From contig JAZNLB010000024.1 of NCBI GenBank assembly GCA_045578865.1, forward strand, positions 1-64,000: 64,000 nucleotides of DNA. Reading direction: 5' to 3'. This DNA is from RGIG2041 sp045578865 (GTDB taxonomy: Bacteria > Bacillota > Clostridia > UBA1381 > UMGS1253). Position numbers and translations under genes: made by a program. Within the stretch, counting starts at the first letter, position 1; each line of letters opens with the position of its first letter. This document shows, piece by piece, positions 50,719 to 59,011 of this stretch. The notes below the pieces were generated by a model. That model did no database searches. It worked only from the letters and a program-made list of their open reading frames with translations, and was not told the origin of the DNA.

Positions 50719-50747
50719 TTGACTTTTTTTATCGAAAAAGATATAAT
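50719..50747 (+). promoter_or_regulatory. Promoter of sigH
   Basis: TTGACT and TATAAT are separated by 17 nt, about 75 nt before the start codon. Confidence 0.82.
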
Positions 50748-50821
50748 ATAAGCAATTAAACATTTTTATTTGAAAGTTTTCTTCCCGCATGCACTATAAC
50801 CGAAAGCGTTGAGGTGTAATT

Positions 50822-51451
50822 ATGGCAATCAAAAACGCAACATCTCCATTTGCTGAGCAAACGGACGAGGAAGTTGCATCGTTAGCTCAAAGCGGCAACA
50901 AAGCCGCTGTTGAATATATATTGGATAAATATAAAGGTCTGGTTAAAGCGCGTGCACGCACCTATTTTTTAATCGGTGCAGATTCCGAAGATTTAATTCA
51001 GGAAGGCATGATTGGTCTGTTTAAGGCCATCCGAGATTTCAATGCGAAAAAGCAAGTCGGCTTTGCCGCTTTTGCGGATGTTTGTACAACAAGGCAGATC
51101 GTCACTGCCGTAAAAACAGCAACCAGACAAAAACACTCTCCGCTCAACAATTATGTTTCTTTCCATAAAAAGATTTCAAATGAGGATTCAGAAAAAACCA
51201 TTCTCGACTGTTTGTCAGAAACACTCATTGCCGACCCGGAACAGATTGTAATCAATCAAGAATCCTTTGAAAGCATACGCAGGAAAATCAACAGCATTTT
51301 AAGCGATTTTGAAATGCAGGTTTTAGAACTGTATCTGGCAGGCAACAGTTACCAGCAAATCGCCGAAACATTAGGCAAAAGTGCAAAATCTATCGATAAC
51401 GCCCTGCAGCGCACCAAACGCAAAATCGAAGATGGTTTGGCACAAATCTGA
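50822..51451 (+). CDS. sigH: RNA polymerase sigma factor SigH-like
   Basis: 209 residues of a sigma-70-family factor of the sporulation SigH type: region 2 (YKGLVKARARTYFLIGADSEDLIQEGMIGLFKAI, read in parts, including the -10-binding helix with ARQIV-like TTRQIVTAV), then region 4 with MQVLELYLAGNSYQQIAETL and an HTH ending in ALQRTKRKIEDGL. SigH drives early sporulation and stationary-phase genes. GAGGTG precedes the ATG. Confidence 0.9.
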   Translation: MAIKNATSPFAEQTDEEVASLAQSGNKAAVEYILDKYKGLVKARARTYFLIGADSEDLIQEGMIGLFKAIRDFNAKKQVGFAAFADVCTTRQIVTAVKTATRQKHSPLNNYVSFHKKISNEDSEKTILDCLSETLIADPEQIVINQESFESIRRKINSILSDFEMQVLELYLAGNSYQQIAETLGKSAKSIDNALQRTKRKIEDGLAQI

Positions 51452-51508
51452 TAAAGTCCATTACCTTAAATTTAAGGCGGAGCAATATAACAAAAGAGAG
51501 GGATTACT

Positions 51509-51781
51509 ATGTACGAAGACAAGACACTTGTGTGTAAAGACTGCGGAAACGAGTTCGTTTTCACAGCGGGCGAGCAGGAATTTTATGCAGAAAAAGGCTT
51601 CGAAAACGAGCCTTCCCGCTGCAAAGACTGCAGAGCTGCATACAAAGCCGCTAGACGCCAGGCGCGTGAAATGCACGATGTAGTATGTGCAGAATGCGGC
51701 AAGGAAACACAGGTACCGTTTATGCCGAAAAACGACAGACCGGTTTACTGTGACGAATGTTTTGCAAAGCGCAGAGGTTAA
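51509..51781 (+). CDS. Small zinc-ribbon protein (CxxC-x17-CxxC type)
   Basis: 90 residues with four Cys pairs: LVCKDCGNEF and RCKDCRAAYK, then VVCAECGKET and YCDECFAKRRG. Each set fits a zinc ribbon with about 26 or 17 residues between pairs. A basic AARRQAREM linker joins them, so nucleic-acid binding is possible. AGAGAGGG precedes the ATG. It follows sigH by 57 nt with no terminator between, so co-transcription is likely. Confidence 0.82.
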   Translation: MYEDKTLVCKDCGNEFVFTAGEQEFYAEKGFENEPSRCKDCRAAYKAARRQAREMHDVVCAECGKETQVPFMPKNDRPVYCDECFAKRRG

Positions 51782-51789
51782 TGAAGAAG

Positions 51790-51820
51790 AAAAAGCGTAT
51801 TGTCCTGCAATACGCTTTTT
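51790..51820 (+). terminator. Terminator after the zinc-ribbon gene
   Basis: AAAAGCGTATTG, a TCC loop and TGCAATACGCTTTTT. Confidence 0.88.
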
Positions 51821-51840
51821 AACTGTCTCGGAGAAAAAAT

Positions 51841-52623
51841 ATGTTGGAAATCACCGCAAAAACAAACAAAATCTATAAACAGTTCAGTTCTTTAGCAACC
51901 AAAAAGGGCAGAAACGAACACGGACTATACACCGTAGAAGGTGTGAAATCCGTAGAAGAAGCATTACTTTATACAAATAATGTAACAACCCTGATGGTAA
52001 CCCGGTCGGCAGCAAAGGCACACGCCACGCTCGTCGCCGAAGCGCAAAAGCGCGGCATTGCCATCTATTGCCTTACGGAAGAACTGTTTGCAAAAATCAG
52101 CGACACAAAAACCCCGTCCGGTGTACTGTGTGGCATCAAAATGGCACAAACCTCCAAGCCAACCCTTGACGGCGGTTTGTATATTTACTGTGACCGCATT
52201 GCCGACCCGGGAAATGCCGGAACCATCATCCGCACTGCGGATGCCGTAGGTGCAAGCGGCGTTCTGTTCTCCCCGGACTGTGTGGATATCTATAACCCAA
52301 AAGTAATTCGTTCTACGATGGGTTCTTTTTTTCATCTCCCCACTTATACTGATGTAGACAGTAAAATTTTTTTGCAGGCAAAAGAAAAAGGCTACACCTG
52401 TATTGCCGGTGCCCTTTCCGCCACCGCAACGGATGCGCGCCTTCTTGTGATGCCGAAAAACACGATTTTAGTCATCGGCAACGAATCGAACGGCATTAGC
52501 GAAACCGTATTGAATTTGTGTGGTACGCATGCTATCTTGCCCATTGTAGGTAAAGCAGAATCCCTCAATGCTGCTGCAGCTGCCGCAGTATTTATGTACA
52601 AGTGGTTATTCGAGCAAAAATAG
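51841..52623 (+). CDS. SpoU/TrmH family RNA 2'-O-methyltransferase
   Basis: 260 residues. An N-terminal substrate-binding domain (YTVEGVKSVEEALLY) is followed by the SPOUT knot with motif 1 RIADPGNAGTIIRTADAVGA, motif 2 VIGNESNGIS and motif 3 LPIVGKAESLNAAAAAAV. It methylates a ribose in rRNA or tRNA; the target cannot be read from sequence. GGAG precedes the ATG. The gene begins 20 nt after the preceding hairpin. Confidence 0.92.
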   Translation: MLEITAKTNKIYKQFSSLATKKGRNEHGLYTVEGVKSVEEALLYTNNVTTLMVTRSAAKAHATLVAEAQKRGIAIYCLTEELFAKISDTKTPSGVLCGIKMAQTSKPTLDGGLYIYCDRIADPGNAGTIIRTADAVGASGVLFSPDCVDIYNPKVIRSTMGSFFHLPTYTDVDSKIFLQAKEKGYTCIAGALSATATDARLLVMPKNTILVIGNESNGISETVLNLCGTHAILPIVGKAESLNAAAAAAVFMYKWLFEQK

Positions 52624-52738
52624 TAGACAAAATTTTGCAACATATTTTGTGAAAATTGCCGTATTTTTGCTTTTTTACTTGCATTGGTGTTTGCAAAAAG
52701 TTATACTGAGTATACAAAAACTTCAACTGAGGTGACTT

Positions 52739-53110
52739 ATGAAATTCACGATTGCACATAATAACATTACTGTTTTGGACTTAGAAAAAAGTCTGACTTT
52801 TTACAAAGAAGCATTGGATTTGGATGTCCAAAAAACCATCGAGCCGGAGGACGGCAGTTTTAAAATTGTTTATTTGACCGACGGCAGCAGTGCCCACAAG
52901 CTGGAACTGACCTGGTATCGCGATAAAAACGAACCATGGAACCTTGGCGACAATGAAATTCACACTGCCTTCATCGTAGACGATTTCGATAGTGCATATA
53001 CGCATCACAGTGCTATGGGTTGCATCTGCTACGAAAACCAGGCAATGGGCATTTACTTTATTGCAGACCCCGACGGCTACTGGATTGAGATTTTACCTGC
53101 GAACAAATAA
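52739..53110 (+). CDS. VOC (glyoxalase-like) family protein
   Basis: 123 residues with two beta-alpha-beta-beta-beta modules. It begins AHNNITVLDLEKSLTFYKEALDL and shows KLELTWYRDKNEPWNLGDNEIHTAFIV and YFIADPDGYWIEIL. Metal ligands would be His8, Glu near 55, His near 73 and Glu near 119, matching lactoylglutathione-lyase-like enzymes. The substrate is uncertain. TGAGGTG precedes the ATG. Confidence 0.88.
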   Translation: MKFTIAHNNITVLDLEKSLTFYKEALDLDVQKTIEPEDGSFKIVYLTDGSSAHKLELTWYRDKNEPWNLGDNEIHTAFIVDDFDSAYTHHSAMGCICYENQAMGIYFIADPDGYWIEILPANK

Positions 53111-53131
53111 CATGGAAAGAAGGAATATACA

Positions 53132-53761
53132 ATGAATGCAAAATTACATGTGATGGACCACCCGCTCATTCTCCACAAGATTTCGATGCTCCGTGACAAA
53201 AACACCTCCGTTAAGGATTTCCGCGAACTCGTATACGAGATTTCCCTGCTGATGGGCTACGAAGCAACACGCGATCTTCCGCTCGTTGACTATCCGGTAG
53301 AAACACCGATTTGCAAAACGACCGGTAAGGTAATCGATAAGCAAGTTGCCATTGTGCCGATTCTGCGTGCAGGTCTCGGTATGGTAGATGCGATTATGAG
53401 CTTCCTGCCGGCGGCTAAAATCGGCCACATTGGTTTGTATCGTGACCACGATACACACGAGCCGGTTGAATACTACTGCAAACTTCCCAAAGATGTTGAC
53501 GCGCGTCAGGTTATCGTAACCGACCCGATGCTCGCAACCGGCGGCAGCGCGGCTGCAGCGATTGATTTTATCAAGCAACGCGGTGCAAAACGCATTAAAC
53601 TGATGTGCATTATCGCTGCGCCGGAAGGTGTCGAGGCGGTGGCAAAAGCACATCCGGATGTGGAAATCTATGTAGGCGCACTCGACGAAAAGCTCAACGA
53701 AAACAAATACATTGTTCCGGGTCTCGGCGACGCGGGCGACAGACTGTTCGGCACACTGTAA
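53132..53761 (+). CDS. upp: Uracil phosphoribosyltransferase
   Basis: 209 residues of standard length: HPLILHKISMLRDKNTSVKDF, PILRAGLGMVDAIMSFLP, the PRPP loop VTDPMLATGGSAAAAIDFI, and the uracil-binding C-terminus YIVPGLGDAGDRLFGT. It salvages uracil to UMP. AAGGA precedes the ATG. Its stop overlaps the apbE start. Confidence 0.96.
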   Translation: MNAKLHVMDHPLILHKISMLRDKNTSVKDFRELVYEISLLMGYEATRDLPLVDYPVETPICKTTGKVIDKQVAIVPILRAGLGMVDAIMSFLPAAKIGHIGLYRDHDTHEPVEYYCKLPKDVDARQVIVTDPMLATGGSAAAAIDFIKQRGAKRIKLMCIIAAPEGVEAVAKAHPDVEIYVGALDEKLNENKYIVPGLGDAGDRLFGTL

Positions 53762-54783
53762 TGCGATACAAAAATTTACCAAAATGCCTATCGTTTCTTG
53801 CGATAGGCATCCTCATTATACTCATTTTGGCATACAACTTACAGACACCGAAATCGAAGACGAAAAGTGTTTTTGCACTCAATACTTATGTGACGGTAAC
53901 GGTCTACGGACAAGATGCACAAAATTTATGTACACAAGCTATTAACCTGGTTACAGAGGCAGAAAAAACATTTAGCGCATATCACAAAGACAGCGAGTTG
54001 TATAAGCTAAACACATTGCATCAAAAAGATGTGCCCTACCCCGTATCGGATGAATTGTTTTTTGTGTTAGACGAAGCATTAAAAGTGTGCAAGCAAACGC
54101 AGGGGAAATTTGACATTACCATAAAACCGCTTTCGGATTTGTGGAGCATCACCGAAAATCCACACCTGCCTTCACCAATCGAAATTGAAAACACATTGCC
54201 AAGGGTAGACTATCGCGCAGTTACATTAGATGCTGCCACCAAAACCGTAACCATGCACAAAGATGGTATGGCGCTCGATTTGGGCGGTATTGCAAAAGGC
54301 TATATCGCAGACAAACTTACGAAAGCACTTTCGGATGCCTATGGTGCAACCATTGATTTAGGCGGCAACATCGTCGTTCTCGGAAAGCATAAAGACGGTT
54401 GGAAAATCGGTGTGCAAACACCGTTTGCCGATGCAGGTATGTATACCGCCATTGTAAAAGCGCCGTCCGGAGAAGCAACAACCGTAGTTACCTCCGGTGC
54501 GTACGAACGCAATTTTGTGCACGATGGAAAGTTGTATCATCACATTTTCAATCCTTCAACCGGTTATCCGGCTGAAAGTGAAACAGAAAGCATCTCCGTC
54601 ATCGGCAAAACATCTTTGACCGCCGATGCCTTTTCGACCTATTTGTTTATGCTCGCACCCGAAGATGCGATTACCTTTGCAAAAACCAACGGTTTTGATG
54701 TTCTGATTCAGACAAAGGACAAAAAGATATATACAACACTAACCGAGTACAACATAATCGACAATGCCTATAATGTACAATGA
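53761..54783 (+). CDS. apbE: FAD:protein FMN transferase (ApbE)
   Basis: 340 residues. An N-terminal membrane anchor (CLSFLAIGILIILILAYNLQ) is followed by the ApbE domain: EKTFSAYHKDSELYKLN, ALDLGGIAKGYIADKL (metal and FAD site), TIDLGGNIVVLGK, the HHIFNPSTGYPA segment and TSLTADAFSTYLFML. It attaches FMN to Thr or Ser of extracytoplasmic flavoproteins such as Rnf subunits. The ATG shares a base with the upp stop and lacks its own ribosome site, so translation is coupled. Confidence 0.93.
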   Translation: MRYKNLPKCLSFLAIGILIILILAYNLQTPKSKTKSVFALNTYVTVTVYGQDAQNLCTQAINLVTEAEKTFSAYHKDSELYKLNTLHQKDVPYPVSDELFFVLDEALKVCKQTQGKFDITIKPLSDLWSITENPHLPSPIEIENTLPRVDYRAVTLDAATKTVTMHKDGMALDLGGIAKGYIADKLTKALSDAYGATIDLGGNIVVLGKHKDGWKIGVQTPFADAGMYTAIVKAPSGEATTVVTSGAYERNFVHDGKLYHHIFNPSTGYPAESETESISVIGKTSLTADAFSTYLFMLAPEDAITFAKTNGFDVLIQTKDKKIYTTLTEYNIIDNAYNVQ

Positions 54784-54847
54784 AAAAATCCGAGTTTAAG
54801 GCGTTTTATCCCAAATTGAAGACGCCCTTAAACTCGGATTTTTTTAT
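54784..54847. terminator. Terminator between apbE and the small Cys-rich gene
   Basis: A long stem, AAAAATCCGAGTTTAAGG with CCTTAAACTCGGATTTTT-type right arm, serves both strands. Confidence 0.9.
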
Positions 54848-55011
54848 TCCCCTTCACCCTTCATGATTTCATCAATTAAAATTTCATAATACTCCGCATC
54901 TGTCAGATGCAAGCACCGTTCGCAGTTATCGCAAATCTTATTTTCATCCAGCTCGCAAATACAATCACCGCAATTTGTGCATGTTTTATCTTCATAAATA
55001 CATTTTTTCAT
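54844..55011 (-). CDS. Small Cys-rich protein divergent from lexA
   Basis: 55 residues beginning MKKCIYEDKTCTNCGDCICE with further pairs in KICDNCERCL, eight Cys in total, then an acidic helix. It may hold one or two zinc or Fe-S sites. The start is ATG 55011 with AAAGGTG upstream; the longer frame lacks a site. The same kind of protein is common in Clostridia but has no known role. It shares the upstream region with lexA, so SOS control is possible but unproven. Confidence 0.7.
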   Translation of the reverse strand: MKKCIYEDKTCTNCGDCICELDENKICDNCERCLHLTDAEYYEILIDEIMKGEGE

Positions 55012-55059
55012 CAAAAATACACCTTTTTCTATATTTTTCAGCTTTTTTCGAAAATTTGT

Positions 55060-55088
55060 TTGCTTTTTCAAAAAAGATATGTTACAAT
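55060..55088 (+). promoter_or_regulatory. Promoter of lexA
   Basis: TTGCTT and TACAAT are separated by 17 nt, with the SOS box immediately after. Confidence 0.78.
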
Positions 55089-55094
55089 AATTTT

Positions 55095-55110
55095 GAGCAC
55101 ATATGTTCTG
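55095..55110. promoter_or_regulatory. LexA (SOS) box
   Basis: GAGCACATATGTTCTG fits the Gram-positive SOS box with core GAACATATGTTC apart from one base. It covers the start point of lexA. A second inverted repeat, CTGTTAT-GATT-ATAACAG-like (55108-55126), overlaps its right end. Confidence 0.85.
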
Positions 55111-55190
55111 TTATGATTATAACAGAAATCATTTGCCATCGCAAGCATATTTTATGGTATAAACTGAATTTTTATAAGGAGGCGTTTTCC

Positions 55191-55865
55191 TTGCCGAGAA
55201 CATCTGATAAAGGAGAAAAAATTTTGAAGTTTATTTCCGAACAGACAAAGACAAAGGGTTATCCCCCGTCTGTACGCGAAATCGGTAATGCTGTCGGTTT
55301 GAGTTCCACCTCTACCGTACACGCACAACTCAAAAAGCTGCGTGATGCAGGCTTTTTGGAAAAAGACAACGACAAAACGCGCGCACTTAAATTAACACCG
55401 AAATATTATGATGCCTACGAAGAAGGCGCTCCGGCAGAAGATATGTTGGGCACATCCTCATTTGACCGTTTTTACGAAAAGGTGCAATCTGAATTTTTGC
55501 AGGTTCCCGTACTCGGTCGCGTTGCGGCTGGCCAGCCGATTTTAGCCGTAGAAGAAGCAACAGAGAGTTTCCCTCTTCCGATGCGTTTTGCAAGAAACAA
55601 GGACTTGTTTATGCTTACGGTTTCCGGTGAATCCATGATTGAGGCCGCCATTTTAGACGGCGACTATGTTATCGTAGAACGCCAGCAAACTGCAAACAAC
55701 GGCGATATCGTTGTTGCATTGGTAGACGATTCCGCAACTGTAAAAACCTTCTACAAAGAAAACGGGCATTTCCGCCTGCAACCGGAAAATTCCTCTATGG
55801 ATCCGATTATCGTAAACGAGGTTATGATATTAGGTAAAGTAGTCGGTGTATTTCGAAGTATGTAA
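55191..55865 (+). CDS. lexA: SOS repressor LexA
   Basis: 224 residues. The winged HTH (GYPPSVREIGNAVGLSSTSTV) is followed by the self-cleavage site Ala-Gly in RVAAGQPI, catalytic Ser in VSGESMIEAAI and Lys in DDSATVKTFYK. It represses DNA-repair genes until RecA triggers cleavage. The start is TTG 55191 with AAGGAGG 8 nt upstream. The SOS box shows autoregulation. Confidence 0.96.
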   Translation: MPRTSDKGEKILKFISEQTKTKGYPPSVREIGNAVGLSSTSTVHAQLKKLRDAGFLEKDNDKTRALKLTPKYYDAYEEGAPAEDMLGTSSFDRFYEKVQSEFLQVPVLGRVAAGQPILAVEEATESFPLPMRFARNKDLFMLTVSGESMIEAAILDGDYVIVERQQTANNGDIVVALVDDSATVKTFYKENGHFRLQPENSSMDPIIVNEVMILGKVVGVFRSM

Positions 55866-55870
55866 AAATT

Positions 55871-55903
55871 TTTATAGCCTTGGCAAATGCCAAGGCTATT
55901 TTA
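55871..55903. terminator. Bidirectional terminator between lexA and an XRE gene
   Basis: ATAGCCTTGGC, AAAT, GCCAAGGCTAT with T-rich flanks on both strands. Confidence 0.88.
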
Positions 55904-55907
55904 CTAT

Positions 55908-56228
55908 CTATAATAATTTAATCGCTTTTAACATACCTAATACACGTTGCTGTTCATCATGATTTAACTCACGATATAAATGCAACAACTCATTTTCATT
56001 CTTTTCCTGTTCCGCATCCTCATTTGCTGTATATCGAACATCGCTATACCCCACCAAATAATCTACGGACACATTAAAAAACTTTGCAAAAACCTTTAAT
56101 GTTTCAATGCTGGGCTGATATTTCCCCTTCTCATAAAAACTAATCATATTTTGAGTCATATTCAATTTCATTGCCAGCGCAGTTTGCGTCATATTTTTCT
56201 CTTTTCGCAATTCAGCAAGCCGCTTCAT
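55908..56228 (-). CDS. XRE-family regulator divergent from the permuted S11 gene
   Basis: 106 residues. The Cro/CI HTH covers residues 1-62 (MKRLAELRKEKNMTQTALAM to FNVSVDYLVGYSD), followed by an acidic linker and a C-terminal helix (LLHLYRELNHDEQQRVLGML). AAGAGGG precedes the ATG. The shared upstream region has two palindromes, so it may regulate itself and the S11-like gene. Confidence 0.88.
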   Translation of the reverse strand: MKRLAELRKEKNMTQTALAMKLNMTQNMISFYEKGKYQPSIETLKVFAKFFNVSVDYLVGYSDVRYTANEDAEQEKNENELLHLYRELNHDEQQRVLGMLKAIKLL

Positions 56229-56256
56229 CCAAACACCCTCTTAACTTATCATATCT

Positions 56257-56338
56257 ACTTATAATTATATAAGTTTTACTTGACACAAATATTAGTTTTC
56301 TTTATAATAATATAAGCTATGCTAGTATTATTATAAAG
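56257..56338. promoter_or_regulatory. Divergent control region with promoter and two palindromes
   Basis: TTGACA (56280) and TATAAT (56303) are separated by 17 nt on the plus strand. CTTTATAATAATA (56300-56312), 13 nt, and its exact reverse complement (56326-56338) surround the -10 and start point. A second perfect palindrome, ACTTATA-ATTA-TATAAGT (56257-56274), lies toward the XRE gene. These are likely operators of the adjacent regulator. Confidence 0.75.
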
Positions 56339-56354
56339 AAAAAGTTTGAGGTTT

Positions 56355-57218
56355 ATGATGAAAAGAGTGTTTTCACTATTACGAAAAATTTATAATATGA
56401 ACGATAAGAATATATTGGCATTTATGCAAAAAGTTAACGAAAAAGCCTGTTCTATAGGTATGTCAAATTCTCATTTTTCAACGCCCTCCGGCATCGGCAA
56501 TAAAAAATACAACACCACAACCGCAAGAGATTTACTGAAACTGGTTCTTGCGCTTTCCCAAAACAAAATACTCGATAAAATATGGCGAAAAAAGACCATA
56601 TATATACATACAAAAGGTAATCATCCAAGAGTAATACCCATAGAAAGCACTTTGAAAAACGCCGAAGTTGGCTGTACTTATCAACTTGTGGCCGGAAAAA
56701 CCGGCTCTTGGGCGAATATTTTTCATCTAGCGGCTATCACAGAAATGAAGGGTGTACAAGTCATCGGTATAGTATTAAACGCAAATACAGATACAAATAG
56801 ATTTAAAGCCGTTGAAGAATTATTTACAATATCTTCTGCAATCTTAAGTAATTCGGATATGAAACCAAAAACAGATTCAGTTCTGTACGCACAATCGGCA
56901 ATTTCTTGTATAATACATGGTGATGCCTATGAAGTCTTGTTTGAACAAAACGCAGATGACGAACACCTTTCCGCATCGCTAACAAAACTCATCACCGCCA
57001 TTACAGCATTAGACTATATTACAAATACGCAAGAACTTTTACAAATACAGCGCATGGATTTAGTAAACGATTTACATATTTCCTTGATACATAATGATAT
57101 AATTACTGTCTCGGATGCATTGTATGCTATGTTGCTCCCATCTTCAAATCAAGCTGCAACCGCTCTTGCAAGAATGGCAGGAAAACAAATACGAAAGACG
57201 AAGAAAAAAACACGGTAA
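56355..57218 (+). CDS. Circularly permuted S11 (D,D-carboxypeptidase/PBP-like) protein
   Basis: 287 residues. Residues about 18-165 match the part of S11 D-Ala-D-Ala carboxypeptidases that normally comes second: FMQKVNEKACSIGMSNSHF, TTARDLLKLVLAL and the KTG motif at 115-117 (VAGKTGSW). Residues about 175-280 match the part that normally comes first: YEVLFEQNADDEHLSASLTK with Ser208-x-x-Lys211, and SxN at 263-265 (LPSSNQAATALARMAG). The three active-site motifs are present but rotated in order, and the old N- and C-termini join through a short linker. There is no signal peptide, so it would act in the cytosol or on imported peptides unless exported otherwise. GAGG precedes ATG 56355/56358. 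The last codons lie in the terminator stem. Confidence 0.8.
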   Translation: MMKRVFSLLRKIYNMNDKNILAFMQKVNEKACSIGMSNSHFSTPSGIGNKKYNTTTARDLLKLVLALSQNKILDKIWRKKTIYIHTKGNHPRVIPIESTLKNAEVGCTYQLVAGKTGSWANIFHLAAITEMKGVQVIGIVLNANTDTNRFKAVEELFTISSAILSNSDMKPKTDSVLYAQSAISCIIHGDAYEVLFEQNADDEHLSASLTKLITAITALDYITNTQELLQIQRMDLVNDLHISLIHNDIITVSDALYAMLLPSSNQAATALARMAGKQIRKTKKKTR

Positions 57219-57240
57219 CCATTGGTTACCGTGTTTTCTG
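57205..57240. terminator. Bidirectional terminator between the S11-like gene and hydA
   Basis: AAAACACGGTAACC, a short ATT loop and GGTTACCGTGTTTT. Confidence 0.9.
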
Positions 57241-57247
57241 TTTTAAA

Positions 57248-58990
57248 TCAGAACAAATCTCTCTTTGTATAATGGGTATGCAGGTACTTATGCGCCTTAT
57301 GGGAACCCGGCTTTTCAAAGTACTCATCGTAGAGCATCTTAATTACCGGATTTTCATGAGACTTACGGATTGCAGCATTGCTGTCTTCCGTATAGAGCGC
57401 CTTAGCACGCGTAGCCTTTACATCTACATCCATCTGTGCCTTTGCAGACACAATCGGCTGACCGCCACCGGTTACACAACCGCCCGGGCAAGCCATAATT
57501 TCAACGAAATCGTAGTTTTCTTCGCCTGCGCGGATTGCATCTAAAAGTTTTCTTGCATTGCCGAGACCGTGAGCCACAGCTGCCTTAATCTTAATGCCCT
57601 CAATTTCTACTTCTGCACGCTTGATACCATCGGTACCACGAACAATATGGTAGTTGTCTTCGGACATAGACTTGCCGGACAGAACTTCTGCAACGGTTCT
57701 GAGCGCCGCTTCCATAACACCGCCGGTTGCACCGAAGATTACACCTGCGCCTGTTGCTTCGCCAAACGGATTGTCAAACTGTTCCTCCGGAAGGTTAGCA
57801 AAATCAAGACCTGCCTGCTTAATCATACGAGCAAGTTCGCGTGTGGTCAATACATAATCTACATCCTGGAAGCCGTCGTTTGCAAGCTCATCGCGTGCTG
57901 CCTCAAATTTCTTTGCGGTACACGGCATGATGGAAACTGTAACGATGCTTGCCGGGTCAATACCCTCTTTTTCAGCGTAGTAGGATTTGATTACTGCGCC
58001 AAACATCTCATGCGGAGACTTTGCACTCGAAAGATTGTCGAGGAAGTCCGGGAAATTGTGCTCGCAGAATTTCACCCAACCCGGGCTGCAAGAGGTAATT
58101 ACCGGAAGTTTACCGCCGTTTTTAATTCTGTCAATTACCTCTGTACCTTCTTCCATAATGGTTAGGTCAGCAGCGGTATCTGTATCAAATACCTTTGTAA
58201 AGCCGAGACGCTTTAATGCAGCAACCATCTTGCCCGTGCAAGGTGTGCCCATTTCCATGCCAAATTCTTCGCCGAGTGCTGCACGAACAGCCGGAGCCGT
58301 CTGCACAACAACATATTTGGTTTCATCTGCAATCGCATCCCAAACCGGCTTAATTGCATCCTTCTCGTAAAGCGCACCAACCGGACATGCTGCGATACAC
58401 TGACCGCAGTTTACGCAGGCAACTTCACCTAAGGACTTGTCAAATGCACAACCGATGTTGGTTTTGATACCTCTTTCCTTTGCATCAATTACGCCAACCG
58501 TCTGAATGTTTTTACATACAGCCACGCAGCGACGGCAAAGGATACATTTGTTGTTATCGCGTACGATGGACGGCGAAAGATCGTCGATTGCATATACATT
58601 CGGCTCATCTGTCTCGTACGGTAACTCTGTAACATTGAGTTCTTCTGCAAGATTTTGCAGTTCACAGTTTCTGTTTCTTACGCAGGTCAAGCACTTCTTT
58701 TCATGGTTAGACAAAATAAGTTGAAGCGTAACCTTTCTTGCTTCACGAACCTTTGCTGTGTTCGTGAACACTTCCATACCCTCATTAATCGGATATACAC
58801 AGGCAGCCTGCAGGCTTCTTGCGCCCTTGATTTCAACCACGCACATTCTGCACGCGCCAATCTGGTTTACATCCTTTAAATAACACAGAGTCGGGATATC
58901 AATGTTAGCAAGTCTTGCAGCCTCCAAAATCGTAGAGCCTTTCGGAGCGCTGACATCCAGACCGTTAATCTTTAAATTAACCATTTCCAT
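57248..58990 (-). CDS. hydA: NADH-dependent [FeFe]-hydrogenase catalytic subunit
   Basis: 580 residues. The N-terminus is a 2Fe-2S domain (CYLKDVNQIGACRMCVVEI), followed by a His-Cys3 cluster (HEKKCLTCVRNRNC), two 4Fe-4S clusters (CILCRRCVAVC; CVNCGQCIAACPVG), H-cluster motifs L1 TSCSPGWVKFCE, L2 MPCTAKKFEA and L3 MACPGGCVTGGGQP, and the small-subunit-like C-terminus. With HydB and HydC it forms the trimeric, NADH- and ferredoxin-linked H2-forming enzyme. The maturases HydEFG are not in the window. Confidence 0.95.
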   Translation of the reverse strand: MEMVNLKINGLDVSAPKGSTILEAARLANIDIPTLCYLKDVNQIGACRMCVVEIKGARSLQAACVYPINEGMEVFTNTAKVREARKVTLQLILSNHEKKCLTCVRNRNCELQNLAEELNVTELPYETDEPNVYAIDDLSPSIVRDNNKCILCRRCVAVCKNIQTVGVIDAKERGIKTNIGCAFDKSLGEVACVNCGQCIAACPVGALYEKDAIKPVWDAIADETKYVVVQTAPAVRAALGEEFGMEMGTPCTGKMVAALKRLGFTKVFDTDTAADLTIMEEGTEVIDRIKNGGKLPVITSCSPGWVKFCEHNFPDFLDNLSSAKSPHEMFGAVIKSYYAEKEGIDPASIVTVSIMPCTAKKFEAARDELANDGFQDVDYVLTTRELARMIKQAGLDFANLPEEQFDNPFGEATGAGVIFGATGGVMEAALRTVAEVLSGKSMSEDNYHIVRGTDGIKRAEVEIEGIKIKAAVAHGLGNARKLLDAIRAGEENYDFVEIMACPGGCVTGGGQPIVSAKAQMDVDVKATRAKALYTEDSNAAIRKSHENPVIKMLYDEYFEKPGSHKAHKYLHTHYTKRDLF

Positions 58991-59011
58991 TTTAACATTC
59001 TCCTTTCAGGC

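Noticed and set aside
53144..53782. 212-codon frame opposite upp
   Set aside because: It is antisense to a full-length, fully conserved upp gene and has no ribosome site or domain.
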